DNA of 14,329 bases from DAIOSQ01 sp036752465 (GCA_036752465.1 DAIOSQ010000055.1:1-14329); one strand, 5' to 3'. Positions 1-7,845 are shown, numbered from the stretch's first letter. Notes: a model not told the origin generated them from the sequence alone. Made by a program: numbers and translations.

Positions 1-1394
1 CCACTGGGCCTATGGTTGCCACTTTGGCCTGTACCGCCAAATGGCAGAGTGCTCAGCGCGCCAGTGGTGGGTTTATTCCAATGGATTAGGCCGGTACGCA
101 TGGTTTGATAAAATAATTGAAAATGTCTGGCATTATCGCCCATTAACCCGGCTACTAGACCAAAGCGTGTTTGGTTGGCGAGCGCTAAAGCAGCGGCAAA
201 ATCAGCGTAACGATACACTTGTAGCAATGGCGCAAAAATTTCTTCATCCGGTGGTGCGGTCGCTTGTTGCATATCAATAATACCGGGTGAAAGCAAGCCC
301 GAGTTATCAGTTAATGCTCGCATGGCAAGCAGTGGGATACCTCCTTGCCTGCATAATGTGTGTTGTGCTTGTAAATGCTGTTTGGCATACGCTGCGCTAA
401 TAACAGGTCCCATAAAAGGTTCAGGATCACGCGTATGTGCGCCTATGCGCAATTTTTCAGCGGCGACGATTAATTGCTCGAGAAAGTGATCGCCATCTTG
501 GCTTGCAGGGATGAACAAGCGTCTGGCACAGGTACACCGCTGCCCGGCGGTGATAAAAGCAGATAATAATGTGTGGTACACCGCTGCTTGAATATCGCCA
601 GGTTTTAGCTCATCGATAATCAGTGGGTTGTTGCCGCCCATTTCCAGTGCCAGCAATACCTCAGGCCTGCTGGCAAATGCTTGGTGAATCGCCAGGCCGG
701 TGGCATAGCTGCCGGTAAAGTAAACTGCTTGTATATCCTGTGCGAGCAGTGCTTGCGCGCTATATTTATCACCTTGGATGCAATTAATTACCCCGGGTGG
801 TAGACCACTGGCATGCCAGCATTGCATGACAAATTGTGCCACTTGTGGGGTCAGCTCACTTGGTTTATAGACGATGGTATTGCCGGCTAGCAAAGCCGGT
901 ACAATATGACCGTTGCTTAAATGTGCTGGAAAATTAAATGGGCCTAATACTGCCACAACACCCTGTGGTTTATAGCAGATCATGGCTGTTTCATCATCGG
1001 GGATCATCTGTTTTTCTGGGGTTCTTGTCTGATAAGCCGCAATAGATAATTGCACCTTGTTGACCACTGCGGTGACCTCGGTGCGTGCCTCCCATAGTGG
1101 TTTGCCGGTTTCATTGGCAATACAAAGCGCCAGTTGTTGTGCTTGGGAACGCACGATTGTCGCAAAGCGCAATAGGTAGGATTTACGCTGCTCAAACCCC
1201 AAGAGTGACCAAGCAGCTAAGGCCTGGCGAGCTGCTGTATAAGCCAGCGCAACATCTGCAGCGTCAGCTGCTCTAGCAAACCAGCGCGGGGTATTGGTGA
1301 GTGGGCATAATGCGGTCAATAGCGGACCATGCCCGGCTTGCCAGGTACCCGCTATGTAATGTGGTGCGTGAGTTTCGATGGTTTTTTGCTGCAT
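1..1394 (-). CDS. astD: N-succinylglutamate 5-semialdehyde dehydrogenase AstD, 3' end beyond window
   Basis: Oxidises N-succinylglutamate 5-semialdehyde to N-succinylglutamate with NAD, the fourth step of the cytoplasmic AST arginine-catabolic pathway. The frame is open from ATG at 1394 to base 1 (464 codons), so only the C-terminal tail lies outside; E. coli AstD is 492 residues. Visible aldehyde-dehydrogenase features are the nucleotide-site FTGS (226-229), general-base Glu251 in LEMGGNNP, and catalytic Cys287 in TAGQRCTCARR. The AstD-specific stretches NGHIVPALLAGNT, YKPSELTP and FGGTGQSGNHRPS match the E. coli protein closely. The start lies 7 bases after the astA stop and has a TGAGG Shine-Dalgarno overlapping that stop, so it is co-translated with astA. 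I see no frameshift. The family assignment is very secure. Confidence 0.95.
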   Translation of the reverse strand, partial: MQQKTIETHAPHYIAGTWQAGHGPLLTALCPLTNTPRWFARAADAADVALAYTAARQALAAWSLLGFEQRKSYLLRFATIVRSQAQQLALCIANETGKPLWEARTEVTAVVNKVQLSIAAYQTRTPEKQMIPDDETAMICYKPQGVVAVLGPFNFPAHLSNGHIVPALLAGNTIVYKPSELTPQVAQFVMQCWHASGLPPGVINCIQGDKYSAQALLAQDIQAVYFTGSYATGLAIHQAFASRPEVLLALEMGGNNPLIIDELKPGDIQAAVYHTLLSAFITAGQRCTCARRLFIPASQDGDHFLEQLIVAAEKLRIGAHTRDPEPFMGPVISAAYAKQHLQAQHTLCRQGGIPLLAMRALTDNSGLLSPGIIDMQQATAPPDEEIFAPLLQVYRYADFAAALALANQTRFGLVAGLMGDNARHFQLFYQTMRTGLIHWNKPTTGALSTLPFGGTGQSGNHRPS

Positions 1395-1401
1395 ACTTGC
1401 C

Positions 1402-2421
1402 TCAGCCCAGGGGTGACAGCGAGATCAGCTGATCACTTTTTATGGCTAACAATTCCGCTGTATCCCTGCTGATGATGGCATGCTTTGTTGCTGGCAGCAA
1501 TATCGCTTTGGCAATGCAGCATAAAAAGTGAGGTTGCATATTGCTGATATAGTATAAATCATGAGCAAGATCATCACTAAACGAGTGCACCCTGTACGTG
1601 TCACATTGCTGGTGAATACGCAAATTTTTTTGCATAATCGCTAACGTTGGGCCTGCATCAAAAATATCAACATATTGATTGAATACAAAACCTTCCTTGG
1701 CCAATATTTGCATCGCAGCTATCGAATCCGGATGTGGTTGGCCAATCACGGCCCGTGTATTCTGCGGCAATAAATGCGTATATATGGGATATTTAGGCAT
1801 TAACTCTTCGATGAACGCTGTATTGCCAAGGGAGAATAGATGATCAGCTTCTGCAAACGACATGCCAAAAAAATGCCTACCGAGGGCTTCCCAAAAAGGG
1901 GATACGCCAAGCTCATCCGTATAACCGCGCACATCGGCAATAATTTTGCGTGCAAAGCGTTGCGGGTTATGGTGTATATATAAAAATCGACCGCGAGATA
2001 ATAATCGACCATTGTGGTTTTTACGATACGCTGGATCGAGATACAAAGTACACAACTCGCTACAGGGTAGACCATTCTTGCGCAAGTGCAGGGTACGAAC
2101 ATCTACTCGTTTGTGTAGTGATGGACTGACCATCTGTTGTTGCATCATTTGGTAGTGATACGTTGTTTGGCAACGGCTATTCAGAGCCAGTATTGCGGAG
2201 GTACCGACAATACGTTGGGTTGTGGTGTCCTCTAACACAAAAAAATATTGCTCGTTGGCTGGTTGATGGATTTTTTTGACAAACGCTTGTTGGCTTTGTA
2301 AAAGGCGATCTTTGATAACCTTGCGATCCCTGGAGAGTGTGGTGATGCCAGCCCCACTGCTGCTTGCCAAATGATCAATATTATCCAAGTCAGTACTTTT
2401 GGCTGGGCGCAGCAGCATCAT
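1402..2421 (-). CDS. astA: Arginine N-succinyltransferase AstA
   Basis: Transfers succinyl from succinyl-CoA to the alpha-amino group of arginine, the committing step of the AST pathway that ends in glutamate and succinate. The 339 residues are close to the 344 of E. coli AstA. It aligns from the MMLLRP start (E. coli MMVIRP) through FVLEDTTT, SELCTLYLDPAYRK, SPFWEALGRHFFGMSF, FIEELMPKYPIYTHLLP and NQYVDIFDAGPTL, which are hallmark blocks of the family. The fold is GNAT-like. Its ATG overlaps the TGA of the M20 gene upstream (ATGA), which indicates translational coupling. Downstream is astD. The C-terminal 40 residues are less conserved, as is usual. No odd features are seen. Confidence 0.95.
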   Translation of the reverse strand: MMLLRPAKSTDLDNIDHLASSSGAGITTLSRDRKVIKDRLLQSQQAFVKKIHQPANEQYFFVLEDTTTQRIVGTSAILALNSRCQTTYHYQMMQQQMVSPSLHKRVDVRTLHLRKNGLPCSELCTLYLDPAYRKNHNGRLLSRGRFLYIHHNPQRFARKIIADVRGYTDELGVSPFWEALGRHFFGMSFAEADHLFSLGNTAFIEELMPKYPIYTHLLPQNTRAVIGQPHPDSIAAMQILAKEGFVFNQYVDIFDAGPTLAIMQKNLRIHQQCDTYRVHSFSDDLAHDLYYISNMQPHFLCCIAKAILLPATKHAIISRDTAELLAIKSDQLISLSPLG

Positions 2422-3638
2422 GACAATAGCTCAAGGCCGCCTTGGGCCAAATCGCTGAGGAGTAAGGTGCTAAGCTGCGATCTTTCCGCTAAGCTATCGA
2501 GCAGAATGTATTCTTGCTCGCTGTGAATCGCACCGCCTCTGACCCCCAAGGTATCAATGACTGCCAGACCATGTTGTGCCAAATTATTACCGTCACAACA
2601 TCCGCCACTGTCCTGCCAATCTAACGCTAAGTTTAAGGTTTTTCCTAGGGTTTGAATGCGTTTGAATAAGGCTGCTGTGGGGGGATTTATGATTTTCACG
2701 GGTCTACCAAAACTACCCTGCAGGACTAATTGATAATCCTTGCTATGCATGGTTTGCACGATATTATCCAGTGCCTGGTGGACCCATGCTGCATCTTCGG
2801 CGGTACTGATGCGAATATCGAGTTTGGTGATGGCTTGATCGGCAACCATATTCAATGCACTTCCGCCAGCAATCAAGCCGACATTGATGGTTACCCCTTG
2901 GCGCTGCCCATTGAGAGCATCTAGCATGGTAATGACTTTGGCCAGATAGCAGATGGCATTACGCCCTTCGGTAAATGCTCTGCCAGCATGCGCAGCCTTG
3001 CCTTTGGCAATCAGCGTGAATTTACCATTGCCCTTGCGATTTTTGGCAAACATACCTTGCGCCGTCATGGCTGGTTCATACACCAAAGCGGCTTGATAAT
3101 GCGGAGCTATGGTATGTAGCAAAGCGCTAGAAGCTATCGAGCCGATTTCCTCATCGCCGTTGATGAATACATCCCAACCCAGTTGCTCCGCCTGCGGATG
3201 TCGTTCAAATGCTTGTAAGGCATGTAGCATGACCACCAAGCCGCCTTTCATATCGGCAACTCCAGGCCCATTCATACAGTTGTCATCTAGATACTTCATA
3301 CCTTGCAAAGGGTGATCCTGGTCATACACTGTATCCATATGGCCGCACAATAGCACACGGCGCCGCAGATGAGGTCGTTTGCGGATCAACAAAGCACTTG
3401 CCGCAGGGTTTTGTTGGCTGATGCCACGCATCGTGATGTGCGTGCTGGGTGGAAAGTCATGTATCTGGATCTCGTCTGCTAAGGGCAGATACAACGAGTG
3501 TAAGGTTTCAAGCATGCGTTGCAGGCCTGCGAGGTGTGCGGATCCAGAGTTTATTGCGCATAGCAGTTCTAATTGATCTATCATGAGACTTTTATCAAAG
3601 TCTAATAATGCGGATAGTGTTTGAATTGGATAGCTCAT
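2418..3638 (-). CDS. M20 family metallohydrolase, carboxypeptidase G2-like
   Basis: A two-zinc M20 amidohydrolase/peptidase of 406 residues. The expected ligands are all present: His100 in CGHMDT with Asp102 behind it, bridging Asp129 in GPGVADMKGG, catalytic base Glu163 and ligand Glu164 in NGDEEIGS, Glu188 in YEPAM, and His372 in GGAIHSEQEY. The spacings almost equal those of Pseudomonas carboxypeptidase G2 (His112, Asp141, Glu175/176, Glu200, His385). A dimerisation insert lies around 205-315 (GKAAHAGRAFTEGRNAI). There is no signal peptide, so it is probably cytoplasmic. It is first in the operon and overlaps astA by 4 bases. Family members cleave C-terminal glutamate or remove acyl groups (compare ArgE and DapE). 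A role on a succinylated AST intermediate is inferred, not shown. No strong Shine-Dalgarno is seen before ATG 3638. Confidence 0.85.
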   Translation of the reverse strand: MSYPIQTLSALLDFDKSLMIDQLELLCAINSGSAHLAGLQRMLETLHSLYLPLADEIQIHDFPPSTHITMRGISQQNPAASALLIRKRPHLRRRVLLCGHMDTVYDQDHPLQGMKYLDDNCMNGPGVADMKGGLVVMLHALQAFERHPQAEQLGWDVFINGDEEIGSIASSALLHTIAPHYQAALVYEPAMTAQGMFAKNRKGNGKFTLIAKGKAAHAGRAFTEGRNAICYLAKVITMLDALNGQRQGVTINVGLIAGGSALNMVADQAITKLDIRISTAEDAAWVHQALDNIVQTMHSKDYQLVLQGSFGRPVKIINPPTAALFKRIQTLGKTLNLALDWQDSGGCCDGNNLAQHGLAVIDTLGVRGGAIHSEQEYILLDSLAERSQLSTLLLSDLAQGGLELLS

Positions 3639-3715
3639 GCTAAGGCCGGGTAGCGGTGACCGCTGAGATGTGAGTATAATCTAAGACACTAGCCGAAAAC
3701 TCGAGTCATCGCAAG
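3639..3715. promoter_or_regulatory. Divergent promoter region, M20-astA-astD versus UDG-like-ubiG
   Basis: Seventy-seven bases separate the two divergent start codons. A perfect plus-strand -10 hexamer TATAAT lies at 3675-3680 with no good -35 at the usual distance. The same AT-rich patch read on the minus strand gives TATACT (3678-3673), so one element could serve both directions. No operator palindrome is obvious. The promoter call is inference. Confidence 0.35.
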
Positions 3716-4435
3716 ATGCAAGATCTCATCCAGCATACCCACGAGGAGTGGCATCCCATCTTACGGCAAGCCATCATGACCATGGATGAGGCCTATTGGC
3801 AGCGTTTGTCTGCGCATACCGCTTGGTTACCGCCAAAAAATCGGTTGTTGCAGGCGTTTAGCCAGCCTTTGTCGCAGGTACGTTATGTCCTATTAGGCGA
3901 GTCGCCATATCCTCGCGCGCAATCAGCAAATGGGTATGCGTTCTGGGATGCAGCGGTCCGCGAGCTATGGCAACCCAGTGGCCTCAGTAAGGCGGTTAAT
4001 CGAGCCACTTCATTGCGAAATTTTATTAAAATGTTGTTGCATGCAAGCGGTGATTTGCGGCTTGATTTTTCACAATCTGCCATAGCTGCGCTGGATAAAA
4101 CAAACTACATTCAAACGGCAGATGCGCTGTTTCAAGGTATGTTAGGGAAAGGATTTTTATTGTTGAATGCTTCTTTGGTGTACGAGCAACAGCAAGTTGC
4201 ATACCACGCCAAACAATGGCGACCTTTTGTGTCCTCACTGTTAGGCCAACTAGGCGCATGGCAATGCAGGTACCAGCAATCCATTCACATGATTTTACTG
4301 GGAAAAGTGGCTGCCCATTTTCAAGAAACAGCACAATTTCCGTGCCTGATTGCTGAACATCCTTACAACATCAGTTTTATGCATAACCCAGCCGTGCTTA
4401 ACTTTTTCAAACCTATGGAATTATTAAACGTATGA
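3716..4435 (+). CDS. Divergent uracil-DNA-glycosylase superfamily protein without the catalytic Asp
   Basis: A 239-residue protein with the UDG fold signature in order: a motif-1 equivalent GESPYP (61-66) followed by ANGYAFWD, the strand LLLNASLV (148-155), the strand MILLGKVAAHF, and a His-loop equivalent AEHPYNISF (213-221). Compared with E. coli Ung (GQDPYH), the water-activating Asp64 is replaced by Ser63 and the motif His by Pro. The base-pocket Tyr, Phe and Asn residues and the late His appear kept. It may therefore be a non-canonical glycosylase or a binding protein rather than a standard Ung. Its TGA overlaps the ubiG ATG by 4 bases, so the two are translationally coupled. The Shine-Dalgarno is weak. 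The superfamily call is fairly secure; the activity is unknown. Confidence 0.75.
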   Translation: MQDLIQHTHEEWHPILRQAIMTMDEAYWQRLSAHTAWLPPKNRLLQAFSQPLSQVRYVLLGESPYPRAQSANGYAFWDAAVRELWQPSGLSKAVNRATSLRNFIKMLLHASGDLRLDFSQSAIAALDKTNYIQTADALFQGMLGKGFLLLNASLVYEQQQVAYHAKQWRPFVSSLLGQLGAWQCRYQQSIHMILLGKVAAHFQETAQFPCLIAEHPYNISFMHNPAVLNFFKPMELLNV

Positions 4436-5142
4436 CGAACCAATCAACCATTATTCAAACGGAAGTTGATAAATTCTCAGCTCTTGCCAAACAATGGTGG
4501 GATCCACACGGTCCCTTACGCACATTGCACGCTATAAATCCAGCAAGGTTGGATTTCGTGCAAAAACAAACTGCCTTGCCTGCTATGCGGATTCTCGATG
4601 TGGGCTGTGGGGGCGGTATCTTATGTGAGGCGATGGCTGGTCTTAACGCGCAGGTGGTCGGTCTGGATGCTGCGGCAGATGTGATTAGGGTTGCGCAGGA
4701 GCATGCCACAGCAGCTGGACTTGCGATTGACTATGTGCATCAGACAGTTGAACGATATCAAGCACCTGTATTTGATATCGTGACTTGTATGGAAATGCTC
4801 GAACATGTCGCGGCTCCTGAGTCGGTCATTATGCATGCCGCGCGCTTGTTGCGCCCGGGTGGGCTGCTGTTTTTATCAACCATTAACCGCACCTGGCATG
4901 CCTATGCTACGGTGGTACTGGCCGCAGAATATGTCTTGCGACTTTTGCCCAGGCAAACACATGATTACGATAAGTTTATAAAACCCAGCGAGCTTGCAGC
5001 GGTTTGTCGTCAGCATGATTTGGAAACCATAGATATTGCCGGCATGCGCTATGATCCCATCAGCAATCAAGCGGTGTTGACTGCTGGGGTGACAGCGAAT
5101 TATCTGATGGCATGTCGTAAGCTAGATAGGCATGCTGACTAA
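4432..5142 (+). CDS. ubiG: Ubiquinone biosynthesis O-methyltransferase UbiG
   Basis: SAM-dependent O-methyltransferase that performs both O-methylations of ubiquinone biosynthesis at the inner membrane face. Its 236 residues compare with 240 in E. coli. The family entry block KQWWDPHGPLRTLHAINP (20-37) precedes SAM motif I ILDVGCGGGIL (54-64) and the acidic ribose-binding region around GLDAA. These are followed by DIVTCMEMLEHV (115-126), LLRPGGLLFLSTINRT, and the UbiG-specific TKDYD/KFIKPSEL-type segment and NYLMACRK tail. It starts inside the end of the UDG-like gene (ATGA overlap) and is the last gene before a convergent unit. The assignment is secure. Confidence 0.95.
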   Translation: MTNQSTIIQTEVDKFSALAKQWWDPHGPLRTLHAINPARLDFVQKQTALPAMRILDVGCGGGILCEAMAGLNAQVVGLDAAADVIRVAQEHATAAGLAIDYVHQTVERYQAPVFDIVTCMEMLEHVAAPESVIMHAARLLRPGGLLFLSTINRTWHAYATVVLAAEYVLRLLPRQTHDYDKFIKPSELAAVCRQHDLETIDIAGMRYDPISNQAVLTAGVTANYLMACRKLDRHAD

Positions 5143-5155
5143 ATACGGTTAGTCA
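5136..5155. repeat. Perfect inverted repeat between convergent ubiG and proQ-like genes
   Basis: TGACTAA (5136-5142) pairs with TTAGTCA (5149-5155) around a 6-base loop. The arms contain the TAA stop of ubiG and, on the other strand, the TGA stop of the ProQ-like gene. No T-run follows on either strand, so a classical intrinsic terminator is doubtful. It may still be a weak bidirectional transcript end. Confidence 0.35.
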
Positions 5156-5530
5156 TTCCTCAGGTTTGGCAGGGTGCACTTTTTTAGCTGCGTAGAACTG
5201 TTGATATCGCAAATAGGCATATTTTGCTTGATCCTCTGTGACCGTATCCATTTCATTGCCATACAGATCAACCCTGGCCGCATTGATTTTTTGGTTACCC
5301 AAGTATGCTGGGGAGGAACTGTAGTAATTAATGGCTTCACGCAATATTTTTTTACTAAAAGGTGGGCTATCCAAGCGGTCGTAAAACTCCATGAGGTCAT
5401 CATATATACCAATTTTTAAGGGTTTGACCTGTTTGGCTTGTTTGAAAAAGGTTGCTGGAAAATGTTCAGTTAGCCAGTCAATGGCTTGTAGTTTATCTTT
5501 TTTTGAAGTTTTTACGACTTGATTCATCAT
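5153..5530 (-). CDS. ProQ/FinO-domain RNA chaperone (RocC-like)
   Basis: A short (125-residue) protein made almost entirely of a ProQ/FinO RNA-binding domain, a fold that binds 3' terminator hairpins and helps sRNAs and mRNAs pair or survive. Recognisable blocks are AIDWLTEHFPATFF, VKPLKIGIYDDL, the YYSSSPAYL helix and ARVDLYGNEMDTVTEDQA, equivalent to the ProQ core. The linker and C-terminal Tudor-like domain of E. coli ProQ are absent, as in FinO and Legionella RocC. I prefer the ATG at 5530, because an AGAG lies just upstream. The frame stays open to a TTG at 5575, which would overlap the recQ stop by 3 bases and add 15 unconserved residues. It is co-directional with recQ and probably on the same transcript. 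Confidence 0.85.
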   Translation of the reverse strand: MMNQVVKTSKKDKLQAIDWLTEHFPATFFKQAKQVKPLKIGIYDDLMEFYDRLDSPPFSKKILREAINYYSSSPAYLGNQKINAARVDLYGNEMDTVTEDQAKYAYLRYQQFYAAKKVHPAKPEE

Positions 5531-5571
5531 GTGCTCTGTATGTGGATAAAATTGTTTACACCTATTTTGGC

Positions 5572-7419
5572 TCAAGCCAGCGAATTGTCAACAGATGCGA
5601 TGCTTGCGGTGAGCGTTGCTAAGAAACGTGTGCCATAAAGATTCAGCTTGTGTTGTCCAACGCCGGTGATGGCCAACATAGCGGCTAAGGTTTGTGGTTT
5701 ATGGCGCACCATTTCATGCAAGGTAGCATCACTAAAAATCATAAAGGGTGGTTTTCCTTCTTCTTGTGCAATTTCGCGACGAACTTGACGCAAAGCGGCA
5801 AATAAAGGATCGTCATGTGCAGTTGTGGTCTGCATCAGCAAGTGATTTTTGCCTTTTACGCGCTTGGCTGGCGGATCAGCGGGTATGACCGTTAGGGTAA
5901 CTTTTTCCTGATTTTTTAATACTGGGATGGCTTTTTCAGTCAGTTTGATCACATTGTAATGATTGAAATCCTGCAGACAATACTGGCGGTGTAACAGTTG
6001 CCAAGCTAAGTGTTTCCAATATATAACGGATTTAGTCTTGCCTATGCCAAAGGTGCTGAGTTTGTCATGTGCAAATTGCTTGATTTTAGCAGATTCACTG
6101 CCGCGCAAAACGTCAATCACATGGGTCATACCATAGCTTTGGCGCAGTCGATACACACAAGACAAATATTTTTGTGCGTCTTCGGTGGCATCTACCTCGG
6201 TCGGTGGATGGTCACAAACATCGCAATATTGGCAAGCAACCTCACAAGGCTCATCAAAGTAGCGCAACAAGATCTGGCGTCGACAGACACTGGCTTGGGC
6301 AAATGCCAACATGTGATTGAGCTTGTGATGTTCTAGCCTTTGTTGGCTCTCGTTGGACAGTTGGGTAATCAGTCCACGCAGTTTGGCACTATCAGCGGCA
6401 TCGTAGAGCAGCAAAGCTATCGCGGCTAAACCATCACGCCCAGCTCTGCCGGTTTCTTGGTAGTAATTTTCTATGGTTTTCGGGAGATCATAATGAATCA
6501 CAAACCTGACATTGGGTTTATCTATGCCCATACCAAAAGCAATCGTAGCGACGACAATATCTATGCTGTCGTAGCGAAACTGTTGTGCTATTTCCCGTCT
6601 TAGTTGGTGTGACAGTCCTGCATGGTAAGGCCGACTGCGATATCCAAGTTGTTGTAATTTTTCGCTGACAGTTTCCACATGTGCCCGAGTGGTGCAATAA
6701 ATAATACCAGATTCTTGAGGGTGCTTATCTAAAAACTGCTGAATTTGCCGAATGGGGTTTTGTTTCATGAGCACTTGATAATAGATGTTGGGACGATTAA
6801 AAGACGCGACATAAGCTTTCGGTTTGAATTGGAGTTTTTGTATGATGTCTTGTTGGGTTTGGATATCAGCAGTGGCCGTCAGTGCAATGATGGGTACTTC
6901 AGGAAAGCTGTGTTTGAGTTGGCCAAGCGCGTGATATTCTGGCCTGAAATCATGGCCCCATTGCGAAATACAATGAGCCTCATCAATCGCAAACAAAGCG
7001 ATGTGACAGTCTGCTAACCGCGCCATAAAGGTCTCACTGAGCAGTCGCTCCGGTGCAATGTATAACAGGTCTAATTGTTGTTGATGCAGTTTGTGCAATA
7101 CTTCCTTGGCCTCTTTGCTGGCCAAAGAAGAGTTATAGAAAGCTGCGCTGATGCCTTGTGTTTTTAGAGCGCTGACTTGATCCTCCATCAATGCTATCAA
7201 CGGCGATACCACTATGCCGACCCCGCAACGCACAATCGCTGGGATTTGATAACACAGTGATTTACCACCGCCGGTGGGCATTAACACCAGCAAATCTTGG
7301 CCATTAATCAAATCAGTAATAATGTCCTGTTGCGCAGGACGAAATGTAGCAAATCCGTAGTGATGTTTGAGTATTTTTTGTGCATGCAATAGGGACGAGT
7401 GTGTGCCAGTGTTGTTCAT
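5572..7419 (-). CDS. recQ: ATP-dependent DNA helicase RecQ
   Basis: A 3'-5' DNA helicase used in recombination and stalled-fork repair. Its 615 residues compare with 609 in E. coli. It shows FRPAQQDII (Q-motif region), Walker A TGGGKS (49-54), DEAH box IDEAHCISQWGHDFRP (145-160), ALTATA, GIDKPNVRFVIHYDLP and motif VI QETGRAGRDG (321-330). Zinc-binding cysteines follow (Cys379, Cys396, Cys399, Cys402, plus an extra Cys392), then a winged-helix RQC region. A C-terminal HRDC domain runs from about 535 to 605 (LFAALRQVRREIAQEE to ITGVGQHKLNLYG). All catalytic elements are intact. The start ATG has only an A-rich upstream stretch and no clear Shine-Dalgarno. The ProQ-like gene follows at once. Confidence 0.97.
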   Translation of the reverse strand: MNNTGTHSSLLHAQKILKHHYGFATFRPAQQDIITDLINGQDLLVLMPTGGGKSLCYQIPAIVRCGVGIVVSPLIALMEDQVSALKTQGISAAFYNSSLASKEAKEVLHKLHQQQLDLLYIAPERLLSETFMARLADCHIALFAIDEAHCISQWGHDFRPEYHALGQLKHSFPEVPIIALTATADIQTQQDIIQKLQFKPKAYVASFNRPNIYYQVLMKQNPIRQIQQFLDKHPQESGIIYCTTRAHVETVSEKLQQLGYRSRPYHAGLSHQLRREIAQQFRYDSIDIVVATIAFGMGIDKPNVRFVIHYDLPKTIENYYQETGRAGRDGLAAIALLLYDAADSAKLRGLITQLSNESQQRLEHHKLNHMLAFAQASVCRRQILLRYFDEPCEVACQYCDVCDHPPTEVDATEDAQKYLSCVYRLRQSYGMTHVIDVLRGSESAKIKQFAHDKLSTFGIGKTKSVIYWKHLAWQLLHRQYCLQDFNHYNVIKLTEKAIPVLKNQEKVTLTVIPADPPAKRVKGKNHLLMQTTTAHDDPLFAALRQVRREIAQEEGKPPFMIFSDATLHEMVRHKPQTLAAMLAITGVGQHKLNLYGTRFLATLTASIASVDNSLA

Positions 7420-7745
7420 AAAACTTTTTTCTTATTTTTTCACAGCGATGTTCGCATTTTACCTGCAGATCTTGATTGTTCGCTATCGCTTTTTGTGCCT
7501 ACCAAACTTAAAGCTGAAAAATGTAGGTGCCATCTGCTACGCATTCACTCTGCATTGAATCTACAAGCTGTTCTCGGTTTTTTTTGCTCACTGTAGTGGT
7601 GACGACTGCAAGTGGCATGGCAGCGGTTCCCGCCATTAATAAATCTCTAGCTAAATAAAGGATTTTAGGTGCATTTGAAAAAAATAATTCGTAAACTAAC
7701 GTAATAATTTAGTACTATCTTTCACTCACTGATATTGAGGGATTA
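7420..7745. other. 326-base stretch without a convincing gene
   Basis: This lies between recQ and the small ORF before the RT. It must hold the recQ promoter, but I see no good -35/-10 pair. One plus-strand frame is open from GTG 7527 to TAA 7656-7658 (43 codons) and reads like a signal-peptide core (FFLLTVVVTTASGMAAVPA). It has no Shine-Dalgarno and may be a remnant. A 9-codon ORF LKKIIRKLT begins at TTG 7675 behind AGGTG. I find no tRNA, no compelling retron-type inverted repeats and no array. A weak sigma-70 -10 (TACTAT, 7713-7718) precedes the next ORF. Confidence 0.5.
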
Positions 7746-7844
7746 ATGAAATTTGCTTATAGAAAGATGGTTTGTTCAATGGTTAGCATATTTTTTGACA
7801 AGTCTAATTCCCAGCTAAACTTCTTAAATGAAGTAATAAAATAA
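7746..7844 (+). CDS. Possible 32-residue small protein upstream of the RT
   Basis: ATG at 7746 sits five bases after a strong Shine-Dalgarno (TTGAGGGATTA) and opens a 32-codon frame, MKFAYRKMVC at its start and LNEVIK at its end. The frame ends with TAA at 7842-7844, one base before the ATG of the reverse transcriptase. That RT start has no Shine-Dalgarno of its own, so the short ORF could drive RT translation by coupling. The peptide is basic at the N-terminus, has a hydrophobic stretch (MVSIFF), and matches nothing I recognise. It could equally be chance in AT-rich DNA. Confidence 0.35.
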   Translation: MKFAYRKMVCSMVSIFFDKSNSQLNFLNEVIK

Positions 7845-7845
7845 G

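Noticed and set aside
1..1394. Apparent absence of a long ORF in the first 1.4 kb, suggesting a broken astD
   Set aside because: Reading the minus strand by hand shows one uninterrupted frame from 1394 to the left edge; it only lacks a stop because the window ends.
7420..7845. Retron-type ncRNA upstream of the RT
   Set aside because: Only a 6-base pairing (TGCCAT 7528-7533 with ATGGCA 7617-7622) was found; the RT lacks retron motifs and has FQDD.
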